From NCBI GenBank assembly GCA_013399875.1, contig VXAZ01000607.1, forward strand, positions 496,001-560,000: DNA of 64,000 nt. Reading direction: 5' to 3'. The notes beneath the pieces are model-generated. The model was not told the DNA's origin and did no database searches. It worked only from the letters and a program-made list of their open reading frames with translations. Position numbers and translations under genes: made by a program. Numbering within the stretch: position 1 is the stretch's first letter; each line of letters opens with the position of its first letter. Shown here piece after piece: positions 1-10,689 of this stretch. The stretch is from Gymnorhina tibicen. Lineage: Eukaryota > Chordata > Aves > Passeriformes > Artamidae.

Positions 1-2000
1 GGAGGGGACAGGGGACATGCAAGGCATCCAGCGGGAGGGCCCAGAAAGGAAGAGCAGCAGCGTTCCAGCTGCTCACCTGAGTCCCCCCCAGCACCTTCGG
101 TTTCACACTAAGAACAACCTGCAGCACATCCAAGTGCCACAGCCTCCCGGCAGAGGAGGCCTCGGCAGCAGCTGCACCAACCAGCCAAACCACGAGAAGT
201 CAGCAAGAACAGGGTTGTTACCACCAGGTTCTCCTCCTGTCATCCCCAGAGCTGTGTCACCCTCCTGGATCCGTAATGAGCCTGAGGAGCAGGCAGACTC
301 TCCCAGAACATCCAGTGCTCCCCACGCAACACACCCGCTCACACTGATGGCCGTTCCAGTGGCCCTGACACCCCGAAGGCTGAGAGCAGCTGATCTATTA
401 AACTTGAAAGATGTGTGGTTTCCAAACGAGACAGAATTCCCAGGTCTCTTATAACCCTGCTTTTATTTCTAACAGCACAGAGCTTCCCTCAGAAGTTTCC
501 CCACTGTAAACAGACACTGTAAAGGAGACAGATGTTGGTTCTGCCACACTAACGAGGAACGCTGGTGTTACGGGGGCGGGAGGTGAGGGCTCGTTCCTCC
601 CGAGGAGCCGGCGGGGTGCAGAGCAGGGGCTGCAGCAGAGGGGTTACTCAGAGGTTGCACACAGCCTCTGTTCAGTGCTTCAGCCTGGCCTCTCTGCAGC
701 TAATGAATGTTACAGGAGGAGAGGCTGGAGGGAAATGGAGCAGAAATGCAAGGCTGCCATCTCAGATATTGTCTGCCTCTCTCCAGACAGGCTCACACAG
801 AGCCGCAGCAGCAGCACCCGCGGGAGCAGAGGGCAAAGGGGGACCTGGTCAGAGCGGGCACAGGTGAGGGACACGTCCCAGCCTCAAAGCTGTGCCCACA
901 CCCACTGCCATGTGCACAAGAACCCACTTCCAATCACATTTGTGACTGAAAACCAGAAAAACTGAACTTTCTGTTCACCCTCTGCTGAGGCAGAACCCCG
1001 GCTCTCACCCTGGCCTGGCCACCGGCATCCCCTGAACCCTTTCAGCTTTCCCATCAGGCCAGGGCCGCACCAAAGGCTCTCCCCGCCCTCAGCACTTCCC
1101 AGCGTGCAGCACATTGCCACAGCCAAAGGAGATTAAACAATGGGCTCGGGATCACAGAGGGAATCTGAATGCTCTCCCCAAGCTGCTCCCCTGCATCCCC
1201 CAGCAGCTCACCCTCCTGCTCTCCCTGGTGTCCCTGCAGCTCCGCACCCTGGGCACGGCTTTCCGACAGGCAATCACAACACAGAGGCTCTGGCATTTTC
1301 TTAGAACACCTCAAATTGCTTTTTTTACACCTCACTGCTCGGTGCCAACCCCAATTCGTGTTATTTGTGCATTTGCTTAGAGAACATTATCTGATCGGTC
1401 ACCCTGCGAGAGAGAGACTGGGGAAGAGGCTGAGGCTTCTCCCTGTCACCAAAGCAGGTTGGGAACAAGGGAATCTGTGAAAATACTGTGTAAAGCAGCC
1501 TCCCCATGCACACAGGGAGGCCCTTGCCAGGGTCCCAGCACAGGATGGCATGGCCCAGGACAAGGGACAACATCAGGGCTCTGTGTGCCTGCTGCTCCCA
1601 GCTGAGCAGGGGCCTCTTAATGGGAGAGGATAAAATTGGCACATTTCTCTGCATTCCCTCTGCTGGCAGAAGCTGGAAAAGGCAACACCCAAAAGCCCTC
1701 AGGAAGATGTTGAGACCTGCAAAACACACCTAAAAATATCTGTATTCCCATCCCTCTCCATGGCACATTGGCTGCTCAGTGGGAACTGCCCCAGAGGACA
1801 ACACGGTCTGGTCTCCTCCCTGCAAGGGGGTGAGGGAGGCCAAGCACAGAACCCAGCAAGCTCCATCCATGAAATCACACGGAATAGCCAGTGTGGCTCA
1901 CCAGCATGGAGTGAGGGTCCCTGGGCCCCCCAGGCCCCAGCCCTTCCCACTGTCCACATCAAACCACCACCTATCAAACAGGCACCTTCTTGGGGAAAAG
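1..2000. other. GC-rich non-coding background
   Basis: No gene is recognised. All six frames hold only short open frames with Pro/Ser/Arg/Gly-rich, low-information translations and no family motif. A small AT-richer patch at about 1290-1400 (around GTGTTATTTGTGCATTTGC) is the only stretch resembling a regulatory island, and it is weak. Confidence 0.6.
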
Positions 2001-2009
2001 ATGCCAGAG

Positions 2010-2300
2010 CCACTACAATTAATAATTCCGTATTAGCCCATCCCTCCAAGCTGTTCCTGCCTTGCCATCTGCATGTCCTGAAATGCGAGGTTTTAGTCAT
2101 AAATGCCAGGCCTCGTTTTGGAAATTTATAAGCTGTTTTGCTTCCATTACCTGAACAGATTCCAGCTACTGTATCCAGGCATTTTAATTCCCTCAACTCC
2201 ACCATGAAATGGCACAAACTTCACAATACGTGGCTCTGGCACGACAGACACCGAAGATTTCATCATTCCAAGAAATTTCCTCCTTCCTTGGACTAAAGCC
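2010..2300. promoter_or_regulatory. Candidate AT-rich regulatory island
   Basis: Low-CpG sequence with homeodomain-type cores (AATTAATAATTCC near 2020) and a mixed ATTA/ATAAG segment around 2100-2200, set in GC-rich flanks. The contrast in composition is what is seen. A role as an enhancer is inferred, and no target gene is visible in the window. Confidence 0.25.
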
Positions 2301-2429
2301 AGGTAGCCAGAAACTCAAACCTGGGCTGAAGCACACCGGGGCACGGGGACCTTCGCAGAACATTTTGGGATCCATGCTCAAGAAAATCGACTCGTTCCAA
2401 CTCCCATATTGCAGCCACAACCCCTGATG

Positions 2430-2600
2430 CACCATCAATTAAGAGCAGCAATAATTACAAATGGAAAACTGCAGACCTCAGAGCAGATAATGTGTTGCCA
2501 TTAGATTAAGTAGTCATAGAAATCAAAAATAAAACCTATACTTGGGCTAATTAAGCCCACTCACCATCTGATTAAGATGTGTTGTGATACCACGGAAAAG
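2430..2600. promoter_or_regulatory. Candidate AT-rich regulatory island with palindromic homeodomain core
   Basis: About 170 bp of AT-rich sequence. At 2543-2559 six-base arms TGGGCT/AGCCCA flank AATTA, so a TAATTA homeodomain core sits in the loop of a short inverted repeat. Further ATTAAG cores lie at about 2502-2508 and 2570-2576. Function is inferred from motif density only. Confidence 0.3.
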
Positions 2601-3234
2601 CACCAAAGAGCCACTGTAAGCAAACCAGCACCGCTGGGTGTCCGTGTCACACTCCCTGGCACAGGGACAACTGATGTGCCCGGTGGCACGGCCATCAGAG
2701 CTCAGGCTCCTGCTCCGTGCAGCGCTGGCTGGGGGGGAATAAAAACAGTCCAAACCCCTGCCCCGGCCAGTCCCACACTCCTGACCTTGCTGACACGACT
2801 GAACCAAGCCCCACGTTCCTCTGACTCCATCATGCACTCAGTGACTGTGGCTGCGCTCCCCAGCATCTCCGGGGCTACTCAGTGTTGGCGTTCAGGGCCA
2901 AAAGGAGGGAACAGAAAGAAAGAGGAGATCTGCAGATGTGGCAGCACATCAGGTAAGTGCAGGATGGATAATGATCCTGAACTGGAAACGTGATCCAGGG
3001 GAGCCCAGGAACTTTTAGGGTGCTGCCAGAAAAACCTGGAGGAACGTGGGGCTGCTGACGGTCGCAAGCTGCCTGTGAGTCAAGAGCAGGATGCGTCCAC
3101 TGACACAGGACACGGAGGAGCTGCGCTGTCCCCACGGTGCTGTCACAGCACCGAGGCCACCGAGGGGTCTGCGCCTGGCCCAGGGCAGCTCCCCTGAAGG
3201 CTGTCCTCTGCTATCTCCTCTAAACTCCACGTTC

Positions 3235-3460
3235 CCATGAAATCTGTTTATGGAGGATCCACAGAACAAAGATAAAAGGGGCATGACAGTGAATTTAATT
3301 AAATATTCCAGGATTTGGTTTGGCATTATTTACTCAGAAAGGACTCCAAGCTCCGGGTTCCAGGTTTGGTTGTTACTGTGGAAACCAGCTGAATGTGGAT
3401 GTATAAAAAGAAGAGCTCATCAATTAAATCATTTAAAAAGTGAAATGAAGCCTTGGGAAA
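3235..3460. promoter_or_regulatory. Candidate AT-rich regulatory island
   Basis: A roughly 220-bp island with TTTAATTAAATATTCC near 3294-3309, AAAGATAAAAGG near 3268 and CAATTAAATCATTTAAAAAG near 3421-3440. A TATA-like TATAAAAAG occurs at 3402-3410, but no initiator or downstream exon can be paired with it. Composition differs sharply from the GC-rich flanks. Confidence 0.3.
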
Positions 3461-3889
3461 CACAACACGACAGGTTGTCCTGTGCTGAGGATTCTCCGTC
3501 CCGATGCTTTGCTCCAGGAGGCAGGAGAACTCCAGGATGCCGAGCAGCAGCTCCTGGTAACAACTTACAGGGGAACCAGTGGGCAGTATGCTTCCCAAAA
3601 TCCCAGTGCCAGAGGAGCAGGAGCTCGTAACTGGGCAAAAAGGTCCAGGCTGCAGAGCCCTCACCCTGACTTTCAGCCCCTGCGTGGCTCTGGATTCACT
3701 TCGTAGGTGTGGGTTTGTGTCCAGCTCTTAAAGACTCCCTGATCCCACCTGCCACCTCCTCCGCAAAGGGCTCCAAAGCCTCCTGGTGCAAAGAGGTGTA
3801 AAACGGTGCACAGCATTATTCAGCCCCCCCTCCAGCCTGCCAGGGGGATTGAGAGCTAAACCACTGCTCGAAATGGCAAATCTGAGGAA

Positions 3890-4876
3890 ATGCAGATGGA
3901 ATTTGAGGTCAGCCCAGGATTTACACCTCATCAGCATTCAGCAGCGAAGGAAAAATCAGCAAGTGAGGGTTATCAGGAGCTGGGAAGGCCCCGTGCCACC
4001 TGTCACGCTCCCCTTGCAGCCTGGCAACCCCCCCATGCCCATGGGAGGAAGGGCCACCATCCCTGTCACATCTGTCCCTCTCGGGGTGGCTCGGCCAAGT
4101 CCTCCAGAGGGGATCGAGGAGCCTGCGGTGGGTCCCGGGGACAGCTGGGACAACCACCCCCACCTCTGCAACAAGAGCCCAGGACCCCAGCAGCTGCTCA
4201 GGGCCCTTCTGCCCTGGCCCATTCCCCATTCCCAGCAGGAATTCTGCAAATCCCATTCGCTCCCGCACCTGCCGTGGCGCTGGGGGAGGGAGGGCGGCTG
4301 CCAGACCTGCACGAGGGGTTATTTGTCTCACCTCGCCGAGCAACGATGTGCTCAGAGGAGCCGAGGGCCCGCCTGACAGCACCCATAAGGTTTTCTGTCA
4401 CGCTGTCCAGAGGATATTTCTTTGCTGTCCGAGCACCACCACCATTATTTAACAGCACCAGAAGATGGATTTCCGTTTTGTTTCCTCCTGTTCCGCTCCC
4501 CATCCTCACTCATCACAGCGAGTCCAGCCTGCCCGAGGGAGCTTTCCCATCTGTCACAGCAGGGTCAGGGGAAGATCCACGTCCCCCTGTGCCCGGCTGT
4601 CAGAGCAGACCCCAAGGAGCAGCAGGGGGGACACAGCTGGCGTGGGTACCCTGCGCCTCAGCTCCAGTGCCTGCCATGAGTCTGAAGGGAAGCTCAGCTC
4701 ACACCCAAACCCCTCAAAACCTCCTGATCAGAGAAAGCTGGGGCATGAACCACCCCCCAGGAAGGGGTACACTGCCCAGAGCCCCCAGGGCACACATAGC
4801 ACAGACATCCCTCCCCCAGGAGCTGTCAGAGGAGGAGGAGGAACTGGCAGCCAGCGCTCTTCATCGAACAGTTTAA
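3890..4876 (+). other. Long open reading frame, probably non-coding
   Basis: A 328-codon ATG-to-stop frame. The translation is rich in Pro, Ser, Ala, Gly and Arg, shows no signal peptide, membrane segment, repeat or family motif, and other frames of the same stretch are also open for more than 100 codons. A coding gene would normally close the other frames to some extent. I treat it as a by-product of GC-rich composition; protein homology would change that. Confidence 0.3.
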
Positions 4877-6285
4877 ACATTATTGATTTTTCCTACTGGC
4901 TGGCACCAAGGCCCAAACCCCAGGCAGTGCAGACATGATTAAAAAGCAGTCTCTCCTCAGACAACTAAGACACCATTCTCCTCCAGCGTGGAAGCAGCAG
5001 ATGGAAACTCAAATGAGCTGCTGGGTCAGCTTTGTTCCCAGCCAGAGGAGAGGAGGGGAGTGTTGCACCAGAGCATCCTCACCTGCCCCCTGCACACAGA
5101 GGAGAAGGATGGAGAGGGTTTACAGCTACATGTGAGCAGCCACAGCTCTCAATCCCGTGCTGGAAAACTCCCCAGCACCACGACACTAAAGCCAAGAATA
5201 CACCCCAGGCACTTTCTGACACACACTCTGCATCAACAAATGACAAACCCCGAGCGAGGAGCGGCGGCAAAGCGGTGCTAAAGGGATCAGGGGCTGCCCA
5301 GCCCCAGGACCTGCCCTGCCACCTCACTCCCTGCAAGCGTGACAGGCTCGACAGGGCTCAGGGAGGGATGAAGGGCTCCAAAGGGCTTTTCATGCTCCCC
5401 TGCGGGAGGGTCACGCTTCAGAATGTGCTTGTAAATGCCTAAGTCCCCTGGAGCTGCAGGAGCCTAAGCCAGCTCGGCATGTTCTGCACCGCTCCCGCCC
5501 CGAGCACTCCCCATGTTCCGACATCCGAGCGAGCTGGAGGCTGGCAGCTCCTCCTGCACCTGGGAAATCTGCTCCCAAACCTCTGTAACCCTCTTTTCCC
5601 TGCTAGAGGATCAACCACCACATTCCTGGCCAGCCTGCAGGAAAGGCCAGGACAGCAAAGTGTTTCCCTTTGCTCAAAGACATGAACTCGTCCTAAACCC
5701 AGCGCAGCGCTGAGCACAGCAGCGTCACCCGCAGAAATTGAAGCTGTGCTTTAATGGCTTTGATATCGATCTGAAGATGGGGATTTTGCCTTTGACATTG
5801 GAGCACCAATGGGAAAAGGAAAAAGGCAGCTTGTGTCCAAGGGGGAGGCTCCTGAGCACCCTCAGCTGCTGCTCGTTGGCTCACAGGTGCCACGACCCGC
5901 AGCACACCTGGGCTTTGGAACACGGAGAGCCGCCACAGCTGGGAACCATCCCCACTTTAGGGCCTCCACCCCTGAAATGGCATCTCCCGAGTTCCACTCC
6001 TCAGTCACAGTCTCTTTGGGAAGCACTTGAGAACCAGCCCAGCAGCAACAGTGACTGGGCAGCTCAAACCACGTGGGGCTGAGGCCTCGTTCTCCGAGCA
6101 GCAGAAAAACAAATCCTGAATTTACAAAGCTGAACCCCAGCTCATTATCAAAACAGCCCCTGAGCTTCATGATACCCAAGCACTGATGGAGAGGATTTAA
6201 CAATCTCATATCTCTCCCCAATAACCTGGAGCTTCAAGAGAATTTTCTCTTTTCCATTCCCCCAACTTCCCTAAAGAGAACAAGC
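4877..6285. other. GC-rich non-coding background
   Basis: Nothing gene-like is recognised. A few AT-rich tracts occur (about 4865-4950 and 6090-6250) without enough motif structure to separate them from background. Confidence 0.55.
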
Positions 6286-6420
6286 GAGCCACATGGAGCA
6301 GCCTATCAGGAAATCTTGATGCACTTAAATAAGAAAGTAATTAAACACTTTAATAAGGTGAGGGGGTGCAGAAGGAAACTCTTAAAGCAAGCTCAGGATG
6401 ACCTTGGAGTCTTCCACTAT
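6286..6420. promoter_or_regulatory. AT-rich island with direct repeat of NK2-like sites
   Basis: CACTTAAATAAG at 6322-6333 recurs as CACTTTAATAAG at 6346-6357, 11 of 12 bases identical and exactly 24 bp apart. CACTTAA is the core recognised by NK2-class homeodomains, and a TAATTA core lies between the copies. Spacing of about two helical turns would put both sites on nearly the same DNA face. Enhancer function is inferred. Confidence 0.3.
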
Positions 6421-6727
6421 GGTGGCTGAGAAAGTTCCTATTTGGCAAGTCTGGCTGACGATCACAGCACCACCACCCATCCCGCTGCCATCCCACCTCC
6501 CCGAGCCCCGGGGCAGCACACCACGCACAGAACCTTCCCCGAACCAACTAATCCCACCTGCTCCCCGCTGGCCACTTACAAGCGCTGTTTGCCCATCCTT
6601 TGGCAATGAGAAAAGCCAAGCCAGTGCCCAAATAATGCCCTCCCTGGGCAGCAAAGTTAAGTGCACAGACATCAAGTGTTCCCAGAGGGTCCCAGCCCTC
6701 TCTGCTGCCCGACAGCCACCCACCCAC

Positions 6728-6960
6728 CCACATAATGATAACAACGAATCCCTTCACTTCCACGGTACTTTAACAAGAGGACATCAAAGCCCTGGCAGAC
6801 TCAGGAGGCCCTGTGACACCCTTAACAAGTACATTTTTAGTCTCAGTTTTATGGATGAGGAAATTGAGGCTGGGAAGTGGAATGAATTGCCTGCACAACA
6901 GAGGAAAGGAAGAAAAGCTGGAAGGAAAAACACAGGAGCTGTCTCTCAACCCCTGCCGAG
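6728..6960 (-). repeat. Ancient L2/MIR-type retroelement relic
   Basis: The plus strand runs from an ATAATGATAACAACG segment through 'cacttccacggtacttt' and 'catcaaagccctgg' to a TTTATGGATGAGGAAATTGAGG segment near 6850. This is the order found in the 3' part of old amniote L2/MIR-type elements read antisense (tail, 'tcaaagcgctttac', then 'cagatgaggaaactgaggc'). The copy is strongly diverged and the 3' boundary is vague. Family assignment is by remembered consensus, not alignment. Confidence 0.5.
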
Positions 6961-7485
6961 AGGAGCCCCCGGGGAGCTGCCTCCCTGCCAGGGCTGAGCT
7001 CAGACCACCCAGCCCCTCTTTGGCTCCGCAGCCAGCCCGGGGAGCTCGGCGCACTCCCGAACACTGCGGATCCTCACGCTGAGAGTCTGAGACACAGAGC
7101 AGAGGCCTCTGTGCAGCGATTACACGGGAAAAGGGCTTTAACAAACAACCCCTGCACAAGGGTTATTTGTTCCTCCATCAGCCAAACACCGGGCTGGGGA
7201 CCTGGAGGCAGCAGCTGCTGTTGTGTGTAATTCAAACAGGCCCCCGAAGAGCAGGGCAGAGGAGGAGCCGCTCCCGCACAGCGCCTGCTGCGTGCCCTGC
7301 CCAGCCAGGAGCACCCCTGGGTGCAGAAGGGGAGGTGTTACAAAAGGCCGGGCAGGAGGAGGGCAGGACAGAGGTGACCCAGGGCAGGGGAGGGCCGGAG
7401 CATCCCTGTCCCCCACGCCGGGCACGGCGAGGCTGTGCAGGGCAGAGCAGCCCAGCCCCCGCCGGAGCGGCCTCGCTGACGAGCC
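6961..7485. other. GC- and CpG-enriched background
   Basis: No gene recognised. The stretch has CpG dinucleotides (for example 7255-7285 and 7410-7480) but no core promoter motifs of note. Confidence 0.5.
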
Positions 7486-7487
7486 TT

Positions 7488-7700
7488 GTCATCGTTCCTC
7501 AAGACTAATTTTTTTAAATTGCAAAATCTTACAGAGCTATTAACCTCAAAAGAGTTTAACATATGGCAGCGCGAGTCTCCCTCTTACCCTAATTATAAGG
7601 CTTGCAGTAATGGGGCTGTCTTTTAAGTTACAGCTGCTATGCTTTTGGCTTTTCACTAACATTACATCCTATTAAGGAGCTACATTTAATGCATGCAAAT
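7488..7700. promoter_or_regulatory. Strong candidate regulatory island
   Basis: About 210 bp of AT-rich, CpG-poor sequence between CpG-rich flanks. Visible sites include an E-box CATATG at 7560-7565, a TAATTA core at 7590-7595 and an octamer ATGCAAAT at 7693-7700. This mixture of POU, bHLH and homeodomain cores is typical of vertebrate developmental enhancers. Conservation is not tested. Confidence 0.4.
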
Positions 7701-7779
7701 TGCCAGAACACCGAGTGCCTCGGACCAGCGAGGGGATGCGTTTAAGCAACAGCAGCAATATCCCAGGGTCAGGCTCACC

Positions 7780-7870
7780 CTGCTGAGAGCTCCCTATGAT
7801 CCATCAATCAAACTCCACTCATTAATTAACTAATTCATTAAGTATCTTCCTAGATGAAGGTTCTCCAAGG
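7780..7870. promoter_or_regulatory. Homeodomain-site cluster
   Basis: A run of overlapping ATTA/TAAT cores at about 7820-7842 (CATTAATTAACTAATTCATT) plus CCATCAATCA at about 7801-7810, a PBX-like ATCAATCA. The cluster lies downstream of the minus-strand core promoter at 7993 and could be part of its transcribed region. Confidence 0.3.
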
Positions 7871-7987
7871 CGGAACATTGTGTTGACAGCGACGTCCTGT
7901 CAGCACTTAGCAGTACAAGCCCCCCTCCAAGCCCAGACACCCCAGACTCACTGTGACTCCAGCAGCGCTCCACGACCTCAGCTCCAG

Positions 7988-8102
7988 GGAAAGAACGACC
8001 CCCGGGCCCCCACCCCCTTTTATAGCCCCAGATTGCTCTGCCCAATTTGCCCCACCTGCCTCTCGTTACCTGCCCCACCTGCCGCTCGTTACCTGCCCCA
8101 CC
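7988..8102 (-). promoter_or_regulatory. Minus-strand TATA/TCT core promoter with E-box array
   Basis: Read on the minus strand, GGGGCTATAAAAGGGGG has its TATA starting at 8024, with a TFIIB-recognition-like GGGGC directly upstream and a G-rich segment downstream. A pyrimidine initiator TTCTTTCC (7995-7988) fits the TCT motif YYCTTTYY, with its C at 7993, exactly 31 bases below the first T of the TATA box. At 8048-8102 a 23-bp unit is repeated about 2.4 times and carries CACCTG/TACCTG E-boxes at 8053, 8067, 8076 and 8090, about 60-100 bp upstream of the predicted start. A possible splice donor (ACA/GTGAGT) follows near 7951. No protein product is evident, so any transcript may be non-coding. 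Confidence 0.45.
8048..8102. repeat. 23-bp tandem repeat, about 2.4 copies
   Basis: Two full 23-bp units (8048-8070 and 8071-8093) differ at one base, and a partial third unit runs to 8102. Each full unit holds one CACCTG, and a TACCTG spans each unit junction, giving four regularly alternating ZEB/SNAI-type E-boxes. Confidence 0.8.
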
Positions 8103-8139
8103 CGGCCCAGCACACCCCAAAAGTGCTGTACAAGGAGAG

Positions 8140-8220
8140 TAAAACCCGCTTTTTTTCAGGAATAATGATAAAGTTTGCAAATAAATAAAAAAATTAGTAA
8201 TTAATTAATTAATAACCAAG
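8140..8220. repeat. AT-rich simple repeat
   Basis: AAATAAATAAAAAAATTAG runs into an (ATTA)n stretch at about 8197-8215. It is a short low-complexity tract; any homeodomain binding here would be incidental. Confidence 0.6.
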
Positions 8221-8925
8221 GGTTTGGAGCAGCAGGGAGCGGAACGGCCCCCGCTGGAGCCGCAGGTCTTGCAGCGCAGCAGTGCAAGTGCTGCCACGGG
8301 GCTGTTTGCTGCCAGGCACGGCCCAGAGCTGCGGCGCTGGGAATGGCACAGCTCGGAGCGGGCCTGGTTACTGCCTGGAAAGGCTTTCCCGGGGGAGTTT
8401 TGGGAAAGCCTGCCCTAGCAATGAATGGCATTTTCCTGCCGTGTGAATAACCCAGGCCAGGGGTGGGAGGGGAGCCGTGCACGCGTGGGTGCTCCCAAAC
8501 CCCCCGTGAGGGATGGGTGCCCTGGGACCCCACCCCACTGCCACCCCCTGCCCAGGGCCCCGAGCACCCCTGCAGCATCCCCTCGGTTCGCCGCGTTTCT
8601 GGGAGCACGGAACACCAGCCCTGGCTCCAGCCCAAGGACTAATTTACTTTCCCAAGCCTGGAGTTCAACCAGGCATATTAAAACGGAGCGGGAGCCGCTG
8701 CCAACCCCCTGGTCTAGACAGGGGCTCCGGGCCGGCGCGTCGCGCTCCCGTTTCCTGCAGCTCCCAGGGCTGATGAAATCCAGCCGCTCCAGCCTCCCCC
8801 ATCCCTTCCCCACTGGGCTCCCACCCTCCCGTGGCCGGAGGAGAGGCCGTGCTGCGGCAGCGTGTGGTAATGGTCACCTCCGCAGCAGCTCCTGCTCCCT
8901 GAAGAAAAGCCTCCTGGCTCCAGTG
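8221..8925. other. GC-rich non-coding background
   Basis: Pro/Ala/Arg-rich chance frames only. CpG content is moderate at 8230-8400 and 8690-8760. No gene or RNA recognised. Confidence 0.55.
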
Positions 8926-9130
8926 CCACAGGCTGTAATACTGAAAATGGCTGTAAATGTGAAAAATTGGCACATTGTAGTCCAACAAGACAATTTTTGA
9001 ATTGCTGCATGCAGCTGTGCAGTTCTAGATGCGATGCTGCCTGCATCCTAAGCTGGGGACTGGAGCATCTGAGATTAAAAAACAGTCTTGGGTTGGGGTT
9101 TCCTTTTTGCTGGTCAGGAAGAAGGAAGCA
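8926..9130. promoter_or_regulatory. Candidate regulatory island with 12-bp palindrome
   Basis: AT-rich sequence with CTGTAATACTG, AAATGGCTGTAAATGTG and a perfect 12-bp palindrome GCTGCATGCAGC at 9004-9015. CpG is depleted. Function is inferred from composition. Confidence 0.3.
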
Positions 9131-9485
9131 GAGTGACCCCAGAGCACAGATCACTGCAGGGTGAGGAGGGGGTGCTCAACCCACACAACATCCCTGTTAT
9201 TGGAAGAAGAGCAGCTTTTCTGTGAGGCCTTTCTGCCTGGGTGCAGAAAGAGTCAAAATTCCAGAATAAATAAATTGTGGCAAGATGAGATGGTGAAAGA
9301 AAAGAAATTGGTGTCTGGAGGAGGGGGAAAAACAAACCCTCGTTTAACCAGCCATAAGGAACTGCTTCACACCCCGTTGCTCCTGGCAAGCAGGGAGTGG
9401 GGAGGGTGTGTGGATAATACCTGGAAGTCAGGAGCCACACTTTTACTGTAATGTGCTTCTTCGGGGAAGCCAACAAGCCCGGCTC

Positions 9486-9540
9486 ATTAAATTTTAGTGT
9501 GATCTTTGTAGCCTTCTGCATTGTTTGATTAAAATTTAAT
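9486..9540. repeat. 11-bp perfect inverted repeat
   Basis: ATTAAATTTTA at 9486-9496 is matched by TAAAATTTAAT at 9530-9540 with a 33-base spacer. It lies in an AT-rich island about 100 bp before the CR1 relic. Confidence 0.8.
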
Positions 9541-9654
9541 AACTGATTTGGTGGCTTTTCCTGGAGTCCTGTCCATCCCAGCGGCAGCCCTGGGCCGCAG
9601 GTGGCTTTGGGGGGCTGTGGAGTAGGAGGTGGCAGGGTTGGTCTGCAGAGTGGG

Positions 9655-9873
9655 GCTCAGGGAAAGGTTCTTCCCCCAGAGGGTGCTGGGCATTGCCCGG
9701 GCTCCCCAGGGAATGGGCACAGCCCCGAGGCTCCCAGAGCTCCAGGAGCATTTGGACACCGCTCCCAGGGATGCCCAGGGTGGGGTTGTTGGGGTGTCTG
9801 TGCAGGGCCGGGAGTTGGACTGGATGACCCCTGTAGGTCCCTTCCAGCACGGGAGATTCCAGGTTTCTATGAC
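9655..9873 (+). mobile_element. CR1 LINE, 3'-end fragment (passerine type)
   Basis: The sequence follows the terminal ~220 bp of avian CR1 copies: 'ggttcttcccccagagggtgctgggcattg', then 'ctccccagggaatgggcacag', 'gctcccagagctccaggagcatttgg', 'ttggggtgtctgtgcagggcc', 'gttggactggatgacccc' and the end 'ggtcccttccagc...tttctatgac'. The wording 'gtgtctgtgcagggcc' is characteristic of songbird copies. It is 5'-truncated, as most CR1 copies are, and has lost the perfect terminal octamer repeats. No coding capacity remains. Confidence 0.9.
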
Positions 9874-10640
9874 CCGAAAGCCTTGGCAGCCAAGTCCTGT
9901 CCCCTCCCGGTGGCCGTGGTGAGCTGGGGTTCCTGGGTGCACGCAGGTGCCAGGCCGGGAGCACCGCCCCGGCTCCAGCTGCATGGAAACGCTCTCCGGG
10001 AAGCGCCGGCTCGAGCTGAACGAGCGGGGTTTTGCCGAGGTGTCTGTGTGTGCACTGAAATGAGGAATGGCCCGGAGCTGTTTGTCTCCGGAATTTAATG
10101 AAAGGCTTTGTTTATCGCAGTGTGAGCGCCCCGAGTTCCAGGTGCGGGCGATGCCAAACAAACGGAGCTCCCTCGGGCATCCCCCGCCCGGGTGCTGCTC
10201 ACGCCCGGCAGCGCAGGCAGGGCACGCTCAGGTAAAGCTCAGCCTCAGCTCCTTCAGAGCTGGTCCTGGGGGCCACGAGCCACCCTGCTGGGCAGCGCTG
10301 GGTGAGGGGGCTCAGGCTCTGCATCGCCCTCCTCCCCTGGGTACCTGAATCCCGGGAATGCAGGGATGTGCTGTGCTGTGCACCCCGAGATATCCCCTCT
10401 GCTTTGCAGGCTGGCACTGTCCCTGTCCCCGTCCCAGTGTGGGATAACACCACCCTCCAGCCTTGCCACCCACCTCTCCATGGCATGAGGCAGCTTGCCG
10501 CGTTTTGGGATGTTTCAGAGAAATGGGAATTTGTAATTGGGAGGGTGAGTGCTGCCACAGAGCCCCCGTCCCTCAGAGCCCTGGGGACAGCCTGGCACAG
10601 CCCCACACCTCCCCCAGGACAGCACGGCTGGACCAGTCAC
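9874..10640. other. GC-rich non-coding background
   Basis: No gene recognised. A CpG-rich patch lies at about 9950-10040. Open frames here look like chance. Confidence 0.55.
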
Positions 10641-10689
10641 TAAACTGGCAGCCTTTCGCTTGACCTCCTTTTTGTGGAGCTACAGTGAA

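Noticed and set aside
3401..3410. TATA-box promoter
   Set aside because: TATAAAAAG lacks an initiator, CpG context or downstream exon, unlike the element at 8.0 kb.
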